A stretch of DNA of 64,000 nt from Rhynchopus euleeides (GCA_963210315.1 OY723256.1:1736001-1800000); one strand, 5' to 3'; shown: positions 1 through 10,904, counted from the stretch's first letter. Notes: generated by a model from the letters alone, not told the origin. Translations and numbers: made by a program.

Positions 1-772
1 TTGCCTGCTGATGGTTTTGGAAATAGTGAAGTCAGTGGGGAGGGGGGTGGGGTGTAGGCATGTCAGGCTTCTGTGACCTTCTGGCACAGTTCCGGCAGGG
101 AGGGTGGGGATGGGATGGGTCAATGCCACCGGGGGGGAGGGGGGCGCTGTGAGGCACGGCTAATAAAAATGTTCCAGAATCGTTCAAGGTTTCAAGGTTC
201 TTCGCTGTCAGCGTCGTAGAAGTGTCAGTGTATAGCAATGTGATTTGCTGCCTGAAAAACTGAGATGCTGAGATGCTGCACATTCGGAATCAGATGTATT
301 GTCGTCACGACACCACACGTAATTATACCAAAGGTGAACCGCCTCACAAAACTGGCTGTCATGTGACGCAGTTTGACACACAGCGAGTGCCACATCGCAG
401 TGTCTTTGTAGTTTGTTTACCTTTCCGAAGCAGACCTGTAACCGACATGCCGACACCGCTAGTTTCGGTCGTTATCGTTATTGTCTCCCACACCCACGTT
501 TCTTGTTGGGGGGGGGGGGAGCGCCCCTCGACAGCAAGTGAATTATCCCAGCATCAGCAGTGGCCTCCCTTGCCCCTCCTCAGCCCGACCACCACCTGCC
601 CTCCCCGCTTGTTTGAGTTGGCACATCCTCTTTAGCCTATCGAGTACCAAAATTGGGTTAGTCCCCTCCGCCCCCTTCTGATTCTCCGAGTTGTTAACAA
701 CACGGAGCATCTGCATCAGGGCTGGGATCCTGTTCGACGTAGAGGGTGAAGTTTCCCCCCCCCCCCCCCCCC
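1..772. other. Left-end stretch without a recognisable gene
   Basis: Only short overlapping frames of low complexity are open here and none resembles a known protein. The stretch ends in an uninterrupted run of 18 C (755-772) immediately before the TA that bounds element G. I see no RNA gene. Confidence 0.5.
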
Positions 773-895
773 TAGGCATAGTGCCCCAAACATATGTTTT
801 GGGCCAGAATATTCCAGAATATTTTTTTATGTTTGCAACTTTCAAAAAATATTTTCAAAAATATTTTTGCCAAAAAATATTTTAAAATATTTTTT

Positions 896-1030
896 GGAGG
901 ATTCTTCATATTCCTGGATTTCCCGAATTTCCTGGATTTCCCCCGGCCCCTTAGGCGATTTCAGGGCGGACAGGGCGGACATGCCCGGACCCGGAAATCC
1001 GGGTGTCCGGATGTCCGGGTCCAATTTTGA

Positions 1031-1061
<31 letters not shown>

Positions 1062-2370
1062 ACATTTCCCGAATTTCCCGCCCGGACATGTCCGCCCGGA
1101 CATCCGGACATCCAGAAATGTCCGCCCCGGACAGGGCGGACATGTCCGGGCGGACATTTTCTGGTGTCCGGATGTCCGGGCGGACATGTCCGGACCCGGA
1201 AATTCGGGAAATCCAATTTTGACCCCCCCCCGGACATGTCCGGCCAGGACCTCAATAGTTTGATTTTTGGTCCAGAAAATAGTTTGAAAATTTTTGAAAT
1301 CTGGGTGCCCAAATTTTTTGCTCCTAAGGCCGGCGATTTGTAGGGGGACCCTTTCGAATTTTTTTTTTGGAGAAGGGTAAATTGAACGTTTTTGGCCAAA
1401 TGAAGCCACTGCGACCATTCCCGGGCCTCGGAAATCAGATTTTGGCCCCTCAAATGCGGTGCCGGTCCGGACAAAAAACCGAAAAAATCGTGAAAAATGG
1501 CCCATTTTCCCCAGCCAAAAATGGGCCAAAAATGCCCCCCGGACACCCCCAGAGACATGTCCTAATCCGGGGTGCCAGTCGGGGGGACTTTTCGATTTTT
1601 TTTTTCGAGGAGAGGTCAATTGAACGTTTTTGGACATCTGAGGCCACTGCGACCATTCCCAGGCCTCGGAAATGAGATTTTTGGCCCTCAAATGGGGTAC
1701 CGGTCCCCACGAAATTCCGAAAAATTCATGAAAATCGAAAGGTCCCACGCACCAAATTCTGCCCAAAAATCGTCAAAAATGGACATGTCATATGCAGCAA
1801 TGGGGCACCAATCACTCCCCAAATTTTGCTCAATGATTCCACGGCTAGCCAGATTTTCTGATCAATTAGTTTGTTTGAGCATGTTCCTGGCCCTTGTTTG
1901 GAAAGTAGATGGCCCCTGGCTGGAGAGGACGGTTGTGCTCGACCGGACGGAGAGAGAACCTTCTCCATATCCACCTCCACTCCACAATGCCAGAAGTGGC
2001 AGGAAGGCCGGGTGTTACAGGCCTCAACCAGGGTTCCAAGGCTCTCCACTTCCTGGCTGCGTCAGGGATCACCGGGTACAGCGAGCAGGATTCCCTGTCC
2101 TGACACCCCAGCATGTACCACCGGAAGAACCCGAAACAGCAGCCCCCCCTCATGGGGGTTGCAAGAGGCACGGAAATCGTTCAAATCGGACCAAGTCCGA
2201 AAATTCGGCACTTTCTTGGGTACAAATTGCGGTCCGAAATTTTCCGATTTTTTGAAAAAAGGCGAATTCTGTAAGGGGGACCTTTTCGAATTTTTTTTTT
2301 CGGGCACTTTTTCCACAAGGAAATGTCCGCCCTGTCCGCTACTGTCCACTACCGATTTCAAGGATCCTCC
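896..2370. mobile_element. Element F copy 1 (F1), 1.47 kb, TIR GGAGGATYCTT, 3-bp duplication
   Basis: The copy runs from GGAGGATTCTTC to AAGGATCCTCC, an 11-bp inverted terminal repeat with one mismatch, and is flanked by TTT on both sides (893-895, 2371-2373). The same sequence returns at 57029-58493 flanked by TAA on both sides, and its first ~465 bp at 53715-54178. The left third is a dense cluster of GGACATGTCC and CGGACATCCGG palindromes around a 29-C tract. The rest has no convincing coding frame. A 3-bp duplication would fit PIF/Harbinger-type elements, but no transposase is present to confirm this. Confidence 0.7.
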
Positions 2371-4310
2371 TTTCTATTTTCAGCAAAAAATGGATTTTTT
2401 GCTGAATAAAATTTCCGGCCAATTTTATGGCCGGAAGTGGGCCCACCCACGACGGGAGGAAAAAAGAGTGAACGGGCAGCATGCCGTTCCTCTTTTTCCC
2501 CCCGTGAGGGTGGGCCCCCCCCTGCCAGGCAAGGTGAAAAAATGAAGAAACGGGCAGCATGCCGTTCTACATTTTTCCTTGCAAGGCAGGGAGGGCGCCC
2601 CCCATGCCAGACAGCAGCCACCCCTGGAGGGGCAACAACTGACGGGCATGGGGGAACGAGGTGGGTCTGGACCCGACACCGCCACCACACGCGCAGTGCA
2701 CCTTTCGGATACACTGTCGTGAGTGGGGTGTGGGCAGTTCCCCTATCCTGTGAGCTCCTTTCGGACGAAGAGGTGCAGCGGTTATCTGCAACCTTCGTCC
2801 TGGACTTGCCTCGGGGGGAACGCCACGGTTTACCGCGGGTCCCGACGAGGGCACTCAGGCAGGATCTTCACGCCACCCCGCACCGAGGTCCCTTCTCACG
2901 CGGCGTGTCTCCCAGGTTCATGGCGGCGTCATCAGGTCAGGCTTTGTAGTCTCTACACCATCAGTAGTAAGGGAAATCCTAAAACCATACATGGAATCCA
3001 CCTTTTGGGCCGCTGGTGTACGAGGCTTGTTCCTCCAATTGAATCATGTTTGCTGTGTCAGGCAATATCAATACAGCCGCTGAAAGAAGTCGAGGTGTTG
3101 TGGATCTGCTGCTCACAGGAAGGATTCAGGGTGGATCACAAGACTGACCACCCTCTTTCCTTTGTCAAGTACCCTGTAAAGCATCAGAACACCAAGTATC
3201 TTTCAACACTACATGTTCAAAGAGAGGAATCAGTGGAATCGGAAGGGGTCACACCCGACCACACGGACACAGTTCCCGCGACTAATAAATGCCGAGAGTT
3301 CCGGTGTCCGACCACCTGGTATTACTTGGCTCCATCCACCCAGTCATTACGAGGGGGCGTCCCTTGAAGCCAGTTCCGCAGAACTCAGACCCCCTTAAAA
3401 CCAATGTCCTGTGTAGACAACTACTTAGCCTGCCTGATGACGACACCAATTCGCTGGGAGAGACGCCGCGGTCCAGGACCCCAATGGGGATGACGTGGCA
3501 TTGTTTGACCGAATCGGTTGTGTAAGTGTGTAGCCCCCTCCGCCCTCTGTCCCTCCCCCCAGGGTGGTGTGTGGAGGCGAGAAGCGCAAGCATGCACAGC
3601 AAAAAAGTGCGGAGCCCTGCAATCAAGACAACAAGCGATGGGATGGGGCACATGACCTTGCACGGGGGTGGGGGGCAGAAGAAAACAGACAAATGATTTG
3701 ACCAACTGAATCGTGCTAGCTAAACTCCAGAAAGAAGTGTCTTTTTTTCGTTGAACGCAGCCAAATGAAGAGCGTAACCTGTTTTTTGGCGCACAAAGTG
3801 CTAGCACGAACATGATGATGTTGGTCTTCTGGTTATGTCTAGTTTATTAGACTTACCTAGGGTACCCCGAGAGAATGTCACCCTCGGCCTCCGCTTGGGG
3901 GGTGACATTCTCACGAACATGATGATGTTGCTCTTCTGCTTATGTCTAATTTATTCGACTTAACGTGTATGCAAGCAGGCTGGGGTTTCGGGCAGAAAAA
4001 TGGCGAACATTGTCTGGAAACCCCGAAAAACCACCCAGAAATGGCCAGAACCCGGTTTTTGGTCCCATTTTCCACCCAGGAACACGTTTTTGGGCCTCTG
4101 TGAAAAATCGATATTTTTGGGATTTTTCGCGATTTTCGCCAACTACTCGCCAAGCCAAAAAATCGATTTTTGGCTGGGAAATGCAACAAATCAACGAATT
4201 AGGCCGTTTTAACCCCTTTCGTGCACTTTTTGGTCCCAGAAGGGTTTACGGGGTGTCCATAACGGCCCTTGGCACAAATCCTTTGGACCCAGACCGCAGC
4301 TTTGGGGGTC
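2371..4310. other. Interior of element G without a recognisable gene
   Basis: Several frames of 60-210 codons are open but overlap each other on both strands and show no known motif. Visible structure: two copies of a GGGCAGCATGCCGTTC word near 2473 and 2551 in a GC-rich stretch, and a hairpin flanked by a ~50-bp direct repeat at 3804-3962 (separate entry). Confidence 0.4.
3804..3962. repeat. Direct repeat (~50 bp) flanking a hairpin
   Basis: The sequence starting ACGAACATGATGATGTTG occurs at about 3807-3857 and again at 3914-3964 with a few substitutions. Between them is a stem-loop, AGAATGTCACCC pairing with GGGTGACATTCT (about 3871-3914). The layout looks like a small hairpin inserted with a long target duplication, or a tandem duplication that trapped the hairpin. 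Confidence 0.5.
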
Positions 4311-4314
4311 ATTT

Positions 4315-4490
4315 TTTGGCGCGAATTTTTCGGATTTTCGTCCGGACCGGTACCGCATTTCAGGGGCAAAAATCTGATTTCCGAGGCCCGGGAATGCTCG
4401 CAGTGGCTTCAAATGGCCAAAAACGTTCAATTTACCCCTTCCCCAAAAAAAAAATTCGAAAAGGGTCCCCCTATAAATCGCCGGATTAGG
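4315..4490 (-). repeat. Inverted partial copy of element F
   Basis: Read on the minus strand this segment matches the part of F1 around 1335-1465 (GGTAAATTGAACGTTTTTGG, then CCTCGGAAATCAGATTTTTG). It has neither F terminus and is a diverged fragment. Confidence 0.65.
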
Positions 4491-4727
4491 AAGGTTTTTT
4501 CCAACATATTTTTATATTTTTGAAAATATTTTTTTATGTTTGGAATATTTTCAACATATTTTTTTATGTTTGGAATATTTTCGAAATATTTTCAAAATAT
4601 TTCCAAAATATAAAAATATTTTGGAAATATTTTCGAAAAATATAAAAATATTTTTTTATGCGAAAATGAAACATATTTTTGGCAAAAATATATGTTTATG
4701 AAAAATATGTTTGGGGGCCCATGCCTA

Positions 4728-4957
4728 GGGGGTATCAAATGGGGGTGACAAACACGATTTTTCAAAAAACTGGCGCAGAGGCCCCAAAGCCCCCGTAAAC
4801 CCTCCAAACCCCCCCAGATCGGTCCGGAAACCCATCGAACCCCACTTTTCCACCATTCCGGGCACCTCAGGTGCCCGAATTGGGGTACCTAATTTTCGTG
4901 CCACCGTTTGGTACCACACAGTGTCACTGAGGGGGGGGTTAGGAAAGGGTACGCACT
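4728..4957 (+). repeat. Left terminal inverted repeat of element H
   Basis: Pairs with 7143-7381. It contains the palindrome GGGCACCTCAGGTGCCC near 4860, a plausible transposase-binding or hairpin site. The last ~20 bp before the transposase stop codon are outside the repeat. Confidence 0.85.
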
Positions 4958-4977
4958 AATACCACATTTCTGACGGG

Positions 4978-7089
4978 CTAGAACTCGTCATCAGGCGCCA
5001 TGTAGGTGGCATCGATCAGGTCTTCGATGAGCTTTGGTTTGATTATGTACTTCCCTCCCTGTCGCACAGGCAGGTCGTGCTCAGCTGCTTTGTCCCGCAG
5101 TTCAGCCACAGAGAGCTTGGTGTACTCAGTCCGCAGCTGCTGCTTCATTGTGGTGCGATGTATCCTCAAGTGAACGTCCTCATCTGAGTTCAATTTCCTC
5201 TCCTTGTAGGATGAGTACGTCTCTTCGCTCGGCACAAGCGGGACCCCAATCTCAAAGAGTGCCCTGCGGTTGTGTTTTCGCTGCGCAATGCTCGCAATCC
5301 TCTCTGGGTTGCAGCCGGGAAGATCCTCACTCAGCAAGCCGACTGTACCATGCGCTCCCTCAATGAAGTCGTTCGAGTGTGGAAGGTCTTTGGCAGCCTC
5401 TGGCGGGAGATCCGTGTCATGAGCCACAAAGCGATCAAAAGTCTCGATCATGCGTGCCACTGATCCCCGAAGGCGGCTTGCGCATGTAGAGTCGAAGTGC
5501 TCCTGGGCTTGCTGCATGCCAAGGGGGTTGCGCCCTGCCGTCTCAAATATCCACTGTGGAAACTTGCTTTTCACACGCGAAAGAGTCACGAGCCACCCTC
5601 GGAGGGTCGGGTAGAGTTTGCGGGCTTCCGTGACATTCATCTCGCCACGCAATTTGCACCCTTTCAGCAGTACATACGTACTCTTGTACCAGGCAAAGCA
5701 GACCGCAGCAACCACCAACTCTGGCACAATGTCGTCACACAACAGCACACTGAGTGCGTTGCTTCCCGGAATGTACAGCTCGCGTCGCTCAACAGCCTTG
5801 GTCAATACATCCCGGTTGTGGAGCACTGCCGCGCAGGAACGGCATAGCCACCCATATTTGTTTCCCACCTGCCTTCCCAACGTAAACCCCTTTGGAATGC
5901 CTCCTTTTGTTGCGAAGAGTGTTGATACCATCTTGATTCCCGTCGATGTGGTGGCGTTCGTGCTTTTAGGACAGCAAGCGGTGTGAAGCGTCTCGATCGC
6001 AGCTTGGGTGGTGGTGTTGATATCAACCGATTCAATGGTGTGCTTCCACTTGTGCGACGAGCACCCCGAAGGTATCAACCCTCCAAGGACACAGGCAGCT
6101 TTGGCCGTTGATTCGTGATCAGTCAGACACAGTGATGGTTTTTGAAAGCCGGCCTCCGTCGCCGCCAGCAGAACACGCTGGATCTGGGGCACCTTGTCGA
6201 TGGCACGGCTTCCCTCCCCGACGGAGCTGTCGGCCACGACTTGGAGCACCCTGCCGGTCTCAGGGCTTGCAGCAGAGAACGAGACCTGCGAGTACTTCAC
6301 CCCTTGCTGCGAGCGCGCACCCGACGAGGTGTCCATGCACGTCTGCACCTGCCCTCCTTTTTCACGAAGCTTCGTCAGGAACCGATCAGTACTCATTGGA
6401 CCTGCCCACGCATCAGTGCGTTTGACTGTCGCCGCACTGATGTTGCGCCCCTTCCCACGAGTGCCAAGGATGCACTCCAGGATGTCGCTCAGAGCCTCGC
6501 CACAGCTCTTCGCGCCGATCCCCCACCCTCGCAGCACTGTCAGCGCCGTTGCCACACCGGCGCTGTAGCCCCCCTCCTTGTTGTAGAGGGAGGTCGGTGT
6601 CACAAGACACCGCTGTCGCAAGCGCTTATATTTGGCGTGTAATCGTCTATACGCGCTTGCGGAGTACACTCCCGGACTCGAGGTTTTCGGAGTCGTAGCG
6701 TCCTCGGGGTCGCTGTCGCTGTCGCTTTGATTGACACTGCCACTGTCACAGTCGCTGTCGCTGTCGCTGTCTTCATCGGTTGTATTCTCCACTGGCCCCT
6801 CACCCGCGCTCGCGCCCTTTGCCATCGGGCGAACTGTGTGATCGCAGTTCACACACCACCGGAACTCTCGTTTCCCTTCGCACTGCACCCGCGTCTTCCG
6901 CGCACCGATCCGCGAAAGGGCCTTTAAAAAGGCCTCCTTCGTGGGGGCCCCGCGCGTGCGCCTGAGTATGCGCGCCCGCTGCGCGTTCAAATCGCACCAC
7001 CGTGCCCCACACAGCTCCACGGGCAGCTGGCCGACGAACTTCCTCGCCGCGGCGATGGCGTTCGCACTCCGAGCAACCGTGCGGCCCAT
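4978..7089 (-). CDS. Putative DDE-type transposase of element H
   Basis: This frame encodes about 703 residues if started at the first ATG, at 7089. The open frame continues upstream to 7191, into the right TIR, but has no ATG there. Seen: a CX8CX2C cluster (about residues 70-82), an acidic Asp/Ser tract (about 104-130), a MDTSSG motif (D253), a LTDHES motif (D324), a HSNDFIEGAHG motif (E577), and a basic Leu-rich tail (about 645-700) resembling a SAP-type DNA-binding helix pair. D253, D324 and E577 are candidates for a DDE triad; this is inferred from spacing and context, not proved. It is the only long frame between matched TIRs. I cannot place it in a named superfamily; Mutator-like or Zisupton-like relatives are possible. 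Confidence 0.68.
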   Translation of the reverse strand: MGRTVARSANAIAAARKFVGQLPVELCGARWCDLNAQRARILRRTRGAPTKEAFLKALSRIGARKTRVQCEGKREFRWCVNCDHTVRPMAKGASAGEGPVENTTDEDSDSDSDCDSGSVNQSDSDSDPEDATTPKTSSPGVYSASAYRRLHAKYKRLRQRCLVTPTSLYNKEGGYSAGVATALTVLRGWGIGAKSCGEALSDILECILGTRGKGRNISAATVKRTDAWAGPMSTDRFLTKLREKGGQVQTCMDTSSGARSQQGVKYSQVSFSAASPETGRVLQVVADSSVGEGSRAIDKVPQIQRVLLAATEAGFQKPSLCLTDHESTAKAACVLGGLIPSGCSSHKWKHTIESVDINTTTQAAIETLHTACCPKSTNATTSTGIKMVSTLFATKGGIPKGFTLGRQVGNKYGWLCRSCAAVLHNRDVLTKAVERRELYIPGSNALSVLLCDDIVPELVVAAVCFAWYKSTYVLLKGCKLRGEMNVTEARKLYPTLRGWLVTLSRVKSKFPQWIFETAGRNPLGMQQAQEHFDSTCASRLRGSVARMIETFDRFVAHDTDLPPEAAKDLPHSNDFIEGAHGTVGLLSEDLPGCNPERIASIAQRKHNRRALFEIGVPLVPSEETYSSYKERKLNSDEDVHLRIHRTTMKQQLRTEYTKLSVAELRDKAAEHDLPVRQGGKYIIKPKLIEDLIDATYMAPDDEF

Positions 7090-7142
7090 TCTTGTGTTTG
7101 TGCGGTATTCACAGCACTCTGCAGATGATTGTGGGTGTCTGT

Positions 7143-7381
7143 GGTGCGTATCCTTTCCTAACCCCCCCTCAGTGACACTGTGTGGTACCAAACGGTGGCA
7201 CGAAAATTAGGTACCCCAATTCGGGCACCTGAGGTGCCCGGAATGGTGGAAAAGTGGGGTTCGATGGGTTTCCGGACCGATCTGGGGGGGTTTGGAGGGT
7301 TTACGGGGGCTTTGGGGCCTCTGCGCCGGTTTTTTGAAAAATCGTGTTTGTCCACGTAAAAGGGTGGCATTTGACCCCCCC
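7143..7381 (-). repeat. Right terminal inverted repeat of element H
   Basis: Inverted copy of 4728-4957. The upstream, non-ATG part of the transposase frame runs into this repeat, so the transposase promoter probably lies in it. Confidence 0.85.
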
Positions 7382-7397
7382 TACCCCCCCCCCCCCC

Positions 7398-8263
7398 CAA
7401 GGCTGGACAAATGCTGCATTTTAAAAATAAAAAACATAAAATAAAATAAAGTGCAATAAAATGCAGTAAAGTGCAGTAAAATGCAGTAAAGTGCAATAAA
7501 GTGCAGGAGAGCGTGTTGTAGGGGTGGCTCGGCGTGACGGTGGGCAGGACGCTGACCTGCCGTGCCAGGGGACCCTGATCCGCCCACTCTGGCCAACACA
7601 AGGCCACCAAGGCAGTACCCCCGCCAGGCCCGCCCTGCTGCTGTTCGGCATGCTTGATGCTGCTTCCGAGCGCCGGGGCCAATCAGGCAGCAGGCGCACC
7701 CCAGCACCGCAGGCGCAGCAGGGCGGACCAGCACGGCGGTGTGCGGTGGGCAGTCCACCTTCCTCGGACGTTGTACAGCTGAGCTGATCTGGCGTACGGG
7801 TTCTTCACCATCCCGTTCGGGGAGGCTGGACATCAGAGCGGACTGAAAGCACTCAAAGCAGGACTGAAGCCAGGCGGAGGCCGCACCGATCAGGTCTTGC
7901 TAACCCACCGACCCAACATAGGCAGGGCACATCCATCCCGGCCTGCATTCTCTGCCGGAGCCTTGGTGCGTCCCTGTGACCTTCAGGAGAACCTCCGTGC
8001 AGGAGCGGTACTTTTTGCCATCTTCTGCGGGTTTGCGGCTGTCCGCAAACTTGCAGACGTGGCTGCACCTCTGTAAAGTGGGTGTGACTCCAGCATTTGG
8101 CCTGTCCATAGTGGTCCTCCCAGCTGTACGTATGCGAAGCCCAAGGCACCACTCAGGACCATGCACTTTATCCAAAAATCCGGAAAATAAAATACAATAA
8201 AATGCAGTAAAATGCAGTATAATAAAGTGCAGTAAAGTGCAGTAAAAATTTGCTGCCAGCCTT
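7398..8263. mobile_element. Possible short element L with 10-bp internal tandem repeats
   Basis: AAGGCTGG at 7398-7405 is inverted at 8256-8263, and both ends lie in poly-C. Just inside each end is an A-rich tandem array of a roughly 10-bp unit (AGTAAAATGC / AGTAAAGTGC), at 7440-7506 and 8186-8246, in the same orientation. No coding frame is convincing in the ~680 bp between. The TIR is short and no target duplication can be read within poly-C. Confidence 0.35.
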
Positions 8264-8921
8264 GCCCCCCCCCCCCCGCCCCCCCCCCTCCTTTCAGTCC
8301 CATCTGCAAATAATCTCATACCCAACACCTCCATTCCAGAGGAAGGCAAACCATGAAAGATTTACCCAGAACAGCAGAACAATCAAGCAAAAAAGTGACG
8401 GGGGGGTGTCAAGAAATGGAGAGGGAGGAAAATGGGGGGGGTGGGGTGGTAGAGTTCTGCACCGCAGTGAGAGTGGCAAGTAGCAGCAAGCGCAACAACA
8501 GCAGCAACAAAACCTGGAGAGGGAAAAAAAAAGAACGGTTTTGCAGTGCAAATAGGCTCTGATCGGGACGCCGATAACCATAAAAAGACGGCAGATTTTT
8601 TCCGCTTGCTCCCCTACCGCCCCGCTCTCTCTACACTACACCCACACCCCTTGGGGTTGACTGCTCCACACCACCACATGCCTGATATCTGTGTGATGAT
8701 GTGGCCAGTGGATTGCAGGCAGGCCAGGCCTTTATTGTCCCCGGTCCCTGCACGCAGAATCAATTCCCACCACCACCACCACCACCACCACCCCCGCCAA
8801 CAGACACACCCCTGCTCGGGGGTCTTCCTACACAAACCGCACCCCCCCCCCCCCCCACCCCTCCCCCCCCACGGCCCTTTGTCACACACGCCCTGCCGGG
8901 TTCCCCTCATAGCCTGCCACC
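8264..8921. other. Region upstream of Rpt1, low complexity
   Basis: Contains long C and G tracts, a (CAC)n run near 8769-8792 and a C-rich run just before the gene. Presumably holds the Rpt1 promoter and 5' leader. No TATA-like motif stands out and no other gene is visible. Confidence 0.5.
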
Positions 8922-10503
8922 ATGGGGCACCAGAAGGGAGAGTGCCAGTCGACAGGGACCCGGTTCGACAAGGATGAGAAGGAGGACAAGATCATCCCGT
9001 TGACGGAGGATGACATCGCCCTGCTGAAGGTGTATGGGAGCGGCCCGTACGGCGAGGAGATTAAGGCCTTGGAGGAGGCGATTAAGGAGAAGGTGAAGAC
9101 GATTAACGAGATCAGCGGGATTAAGGAGGCGGACACCGGCCTGTCGGCACCGCACTACTGGGATCTTGCAGGGGACAAGCAGGCGCTGGGGGAGCAGGCG
9201 CTGCAGGTTGCGCGCTGCACGAAGATCATCAAGGGGAAGCAGGACCCTACGCAGCTGAAGTACCTCATCAACATCAAGCAGTACGCCAAGTTTGTTGTCG
9301 ACCTCAGCGACAAGGTTGCGCCTTCTGATATCGAGGAGGGCATGCGTGTCGGCGTTGACCACCAGAAGTACCAGATCTGCATCCCGCTCCCCCCGAAGAT
9401 CGACCCCTCCGTCACGATGATGCAGGTGGAGGAGAAGCCCGACGTGACGTATGCCGACATCGGAGGCTGCAAGGAGAGCATCGAGCAGATCCGCGAGGTG
9501 ACGGAGCTGCCCCTCACACACCCCGAGCGCTTCGAGAAGCTGGGGATCGACCCCCCGAAGGGTGTCCTCCTCTACGGGCCCCCGGGTACCGGGAAGACGC
9601 TTTGCGCCAAGGCGGTGGCAAACCGCACCGACGCCACGTTTATTCGTGTGATCGGTTCGGAGCTGGTGCAGAAGTATGTCGGTGAGGGCGCGCGGATGGT
9701 TCGCGAGCTGTTCCAGATGGCACGCACGAAGAAGGCGGCGATTATCTTCTTCGACGAGGTTGACGCGATCGGTGGTGCGCGTGGTGAGGAGAGCGGGCAC
9801 TCTGACACCGAGGTGCAGAGGACTATGCTTGAGATTGTCAACCAGCTGGATGGGTTCGACGCGCGCGGGAACATTAAGGTGATGATGGCGACCAACAGGC
9901 CCGACACGCTGGACCCCGCCCTGACGCGTCCCGGGCGTATGGACAGGAAGATCGAGATCGGGCTGCCGGACCTCGAGGGGCGGACAAACATCTTCCGCAT
10001 CCACTGCCGCCACCTGTCGGTGGAGAAGGGCATCCGTTACGAGCTGCTGGCACGTCTCTGCCCCAACACGACTGGTGCTGACCTCCGCTCTGTGTGCACC
10101 GAAGCAGGGATGTACGCAATCCGTGCCCGTCGCCAGATGATTACTGAAAAGGTATGCATCTGCCTTGTCTTAGCCCGTCTGCGGGAGGCGGAGGCAGGGG
10201 TGGGGGGGTGGGACGTTTTCATCCAACTGGGGGGTAAAATATGGGGTGGGATCATCCCCCCCCTCAGTGGCGCCACCCCAGGTCTCGTCTCTGAGTCTCT
10301 CGCCGGCACTCACCCTGCCACACACACACACACACGTTAATCTTTTTAGTTTAGTGTAGGACGCACCGAGCGAGCTCTAGTGCTGCCTCCACTGTCACAC
10401 ACACACCTCCCGTCACAAACAGGACATGCTTGAGGCGGTGAACAAGGTCATTAAGGGCCAGCACAAGTTCTCCGCTACGGCGAAGTACATGGTGTACAAC
10501 TGA
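8922..10503 (+). CDS. RPT1: 26S proteasome regulatory subunit 7 (AAA ATPase Rpt1)
   Basis: One of six ATPases of the 19S base ring that unfolds ubiquitinated proteins and feeds them into the 20S core. Two exons: 8922-10151 and 10423-10503, joined in phase 0 across a 271-bp GT-AG intron (GTATGC...ACAG). The product is 436 residues, close to the usual ~433. Seen: Walker A GPPGTGKT (about 218-225), Walker [15 protein letters not shown] (about 272-285), an intact second region of homology ([16 protein letters not shown]), and a C-terminus [11 protein letters not shown] matching the family's FSAT..YM.YN ending. The small second exon supplies that C-terminus, so the single-exon open frame reading into the intron is wrong. 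Start context CCACCATGG is good. Housekeeping gene with no sign of damage. Confidence 0.96.
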
Positions 10504-10883
10504 GCCCGAGGAAGGGGGCTACCCTCCACAGGCGAAGATGGCCGGGGGAGGAGGGGGGGGGTGGGTGTGGGGGGAGTGGGGAGGTGTTCTCTGAGAACAC
10601 GGTGCGGCCTTTGTTGTGCCCGGCATCCTGCTATGGAAAACCGTTCAATGCTTATGTGTCGTGCAACACTAGGAGGAAGCAAGGCCCACCGTGAGACCCA
10701 CACGTTGCGGTTGGGGGGGGGGGTAGGTGTGGTGTGGTGGGGAGGGGAGGAGATGTTTTGCCTTCGGAGAAGAACAACAAGAATATGTAGCGCTGGCCTT
10801 GCCCATCGAAACAACAGAACTGCCATCCTGATGAATGGATGGGCGTGGGCTGAAAGTTACCCCCCCCCCCAACAGAAACCTTT
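10504..10883. other. Downstream of Rpt1, no recognisable gene
   Basis: G-rich tracts and short unconvincing frames. Probably the Rpt1 3' untranslated region and spacer up to the target duplication of element J1. Confidence 0.45.
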
Positions 10884-10904
10884 CGACCGCACCAGGCATG
10901 TCGC

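Larger units (their letters stand above)
775..4725. mobile_element. Element G, ~3.95 kb non-autonomous transposon with TA duplication
   Basis: The left end reads GGCATAGTGCCCCAAACATA and the right end, read inward, GGCATGGGCCCCCAAACATA, an imperfect terminal inverted repeat of about 20 bp. Both ends are bordered by TA (773-774 and 4726-4727). Inside the ends lie AT-rich palindromic runs of AATATTTTT-type words (790-895 and 4500-4715), typical of subterminal repeats. No transposase frame is recognisable inside; the element carries F1 and an inverted F fragment. The right TA is also the left TA of element H, so one element probably used the other's duplicated target. The family is not assigned. 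Confidence 0.6.
4728..7381. mobile_element. Element H, autonomous DNA transposon with ~230-bp TIRs
   Basis: 4728-4957 and 7143-7381 are inverted copies of each other over about 230 bp with few mismatches; both contain GGGCACCTCAGGTGCCCGAAT and GTACCACACAGTGTCACTGA. The ends read GGGGGTATCAAATGG on the left and, inverted, GGGGGGGTCAAATGCC on the right. TA borders both ends (4726-4727, 7382-7383). The outermost motif resembles the ends of elements A, B and C in this window. One long minus-strand frame between the repeats encodes the putative transposase. The long, well-matched repeats suggest recent activity. Confidence 0.82.

Noticed and set aside
970..1215. GGACATGTCC palindromes equal a perfect p53 half-site consensus
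   Set aside because: They are part of a self-complementary array inside a repeat element; there is no reason to expect a p53-type factor here, and the match follows from the palindrome itself.
842..1766. Minus-strand open frames of 238 and 271 codons in F1, repeated in F3
   Set aside because: The translation is low-complexity (Gly runs from poly-C, GHxDT-type repeats from the palindrome field) and differs between F copies through length changes in the C tract, so it is not conserved as protein.
1871..2545. 224-codon frame in F1 (also 198 codons in F3)
   Set aside because: Same start in both copies only because the copies are nearly identical. There are no recognisable motifs, and the ends run into unrelated flanking sequence.
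8769..8792. Possible CRISPR-like or satellite array from (CAC)n and poly-C
   Set aside because: Simple trinucleotide and homopolymer repeats without spacers.
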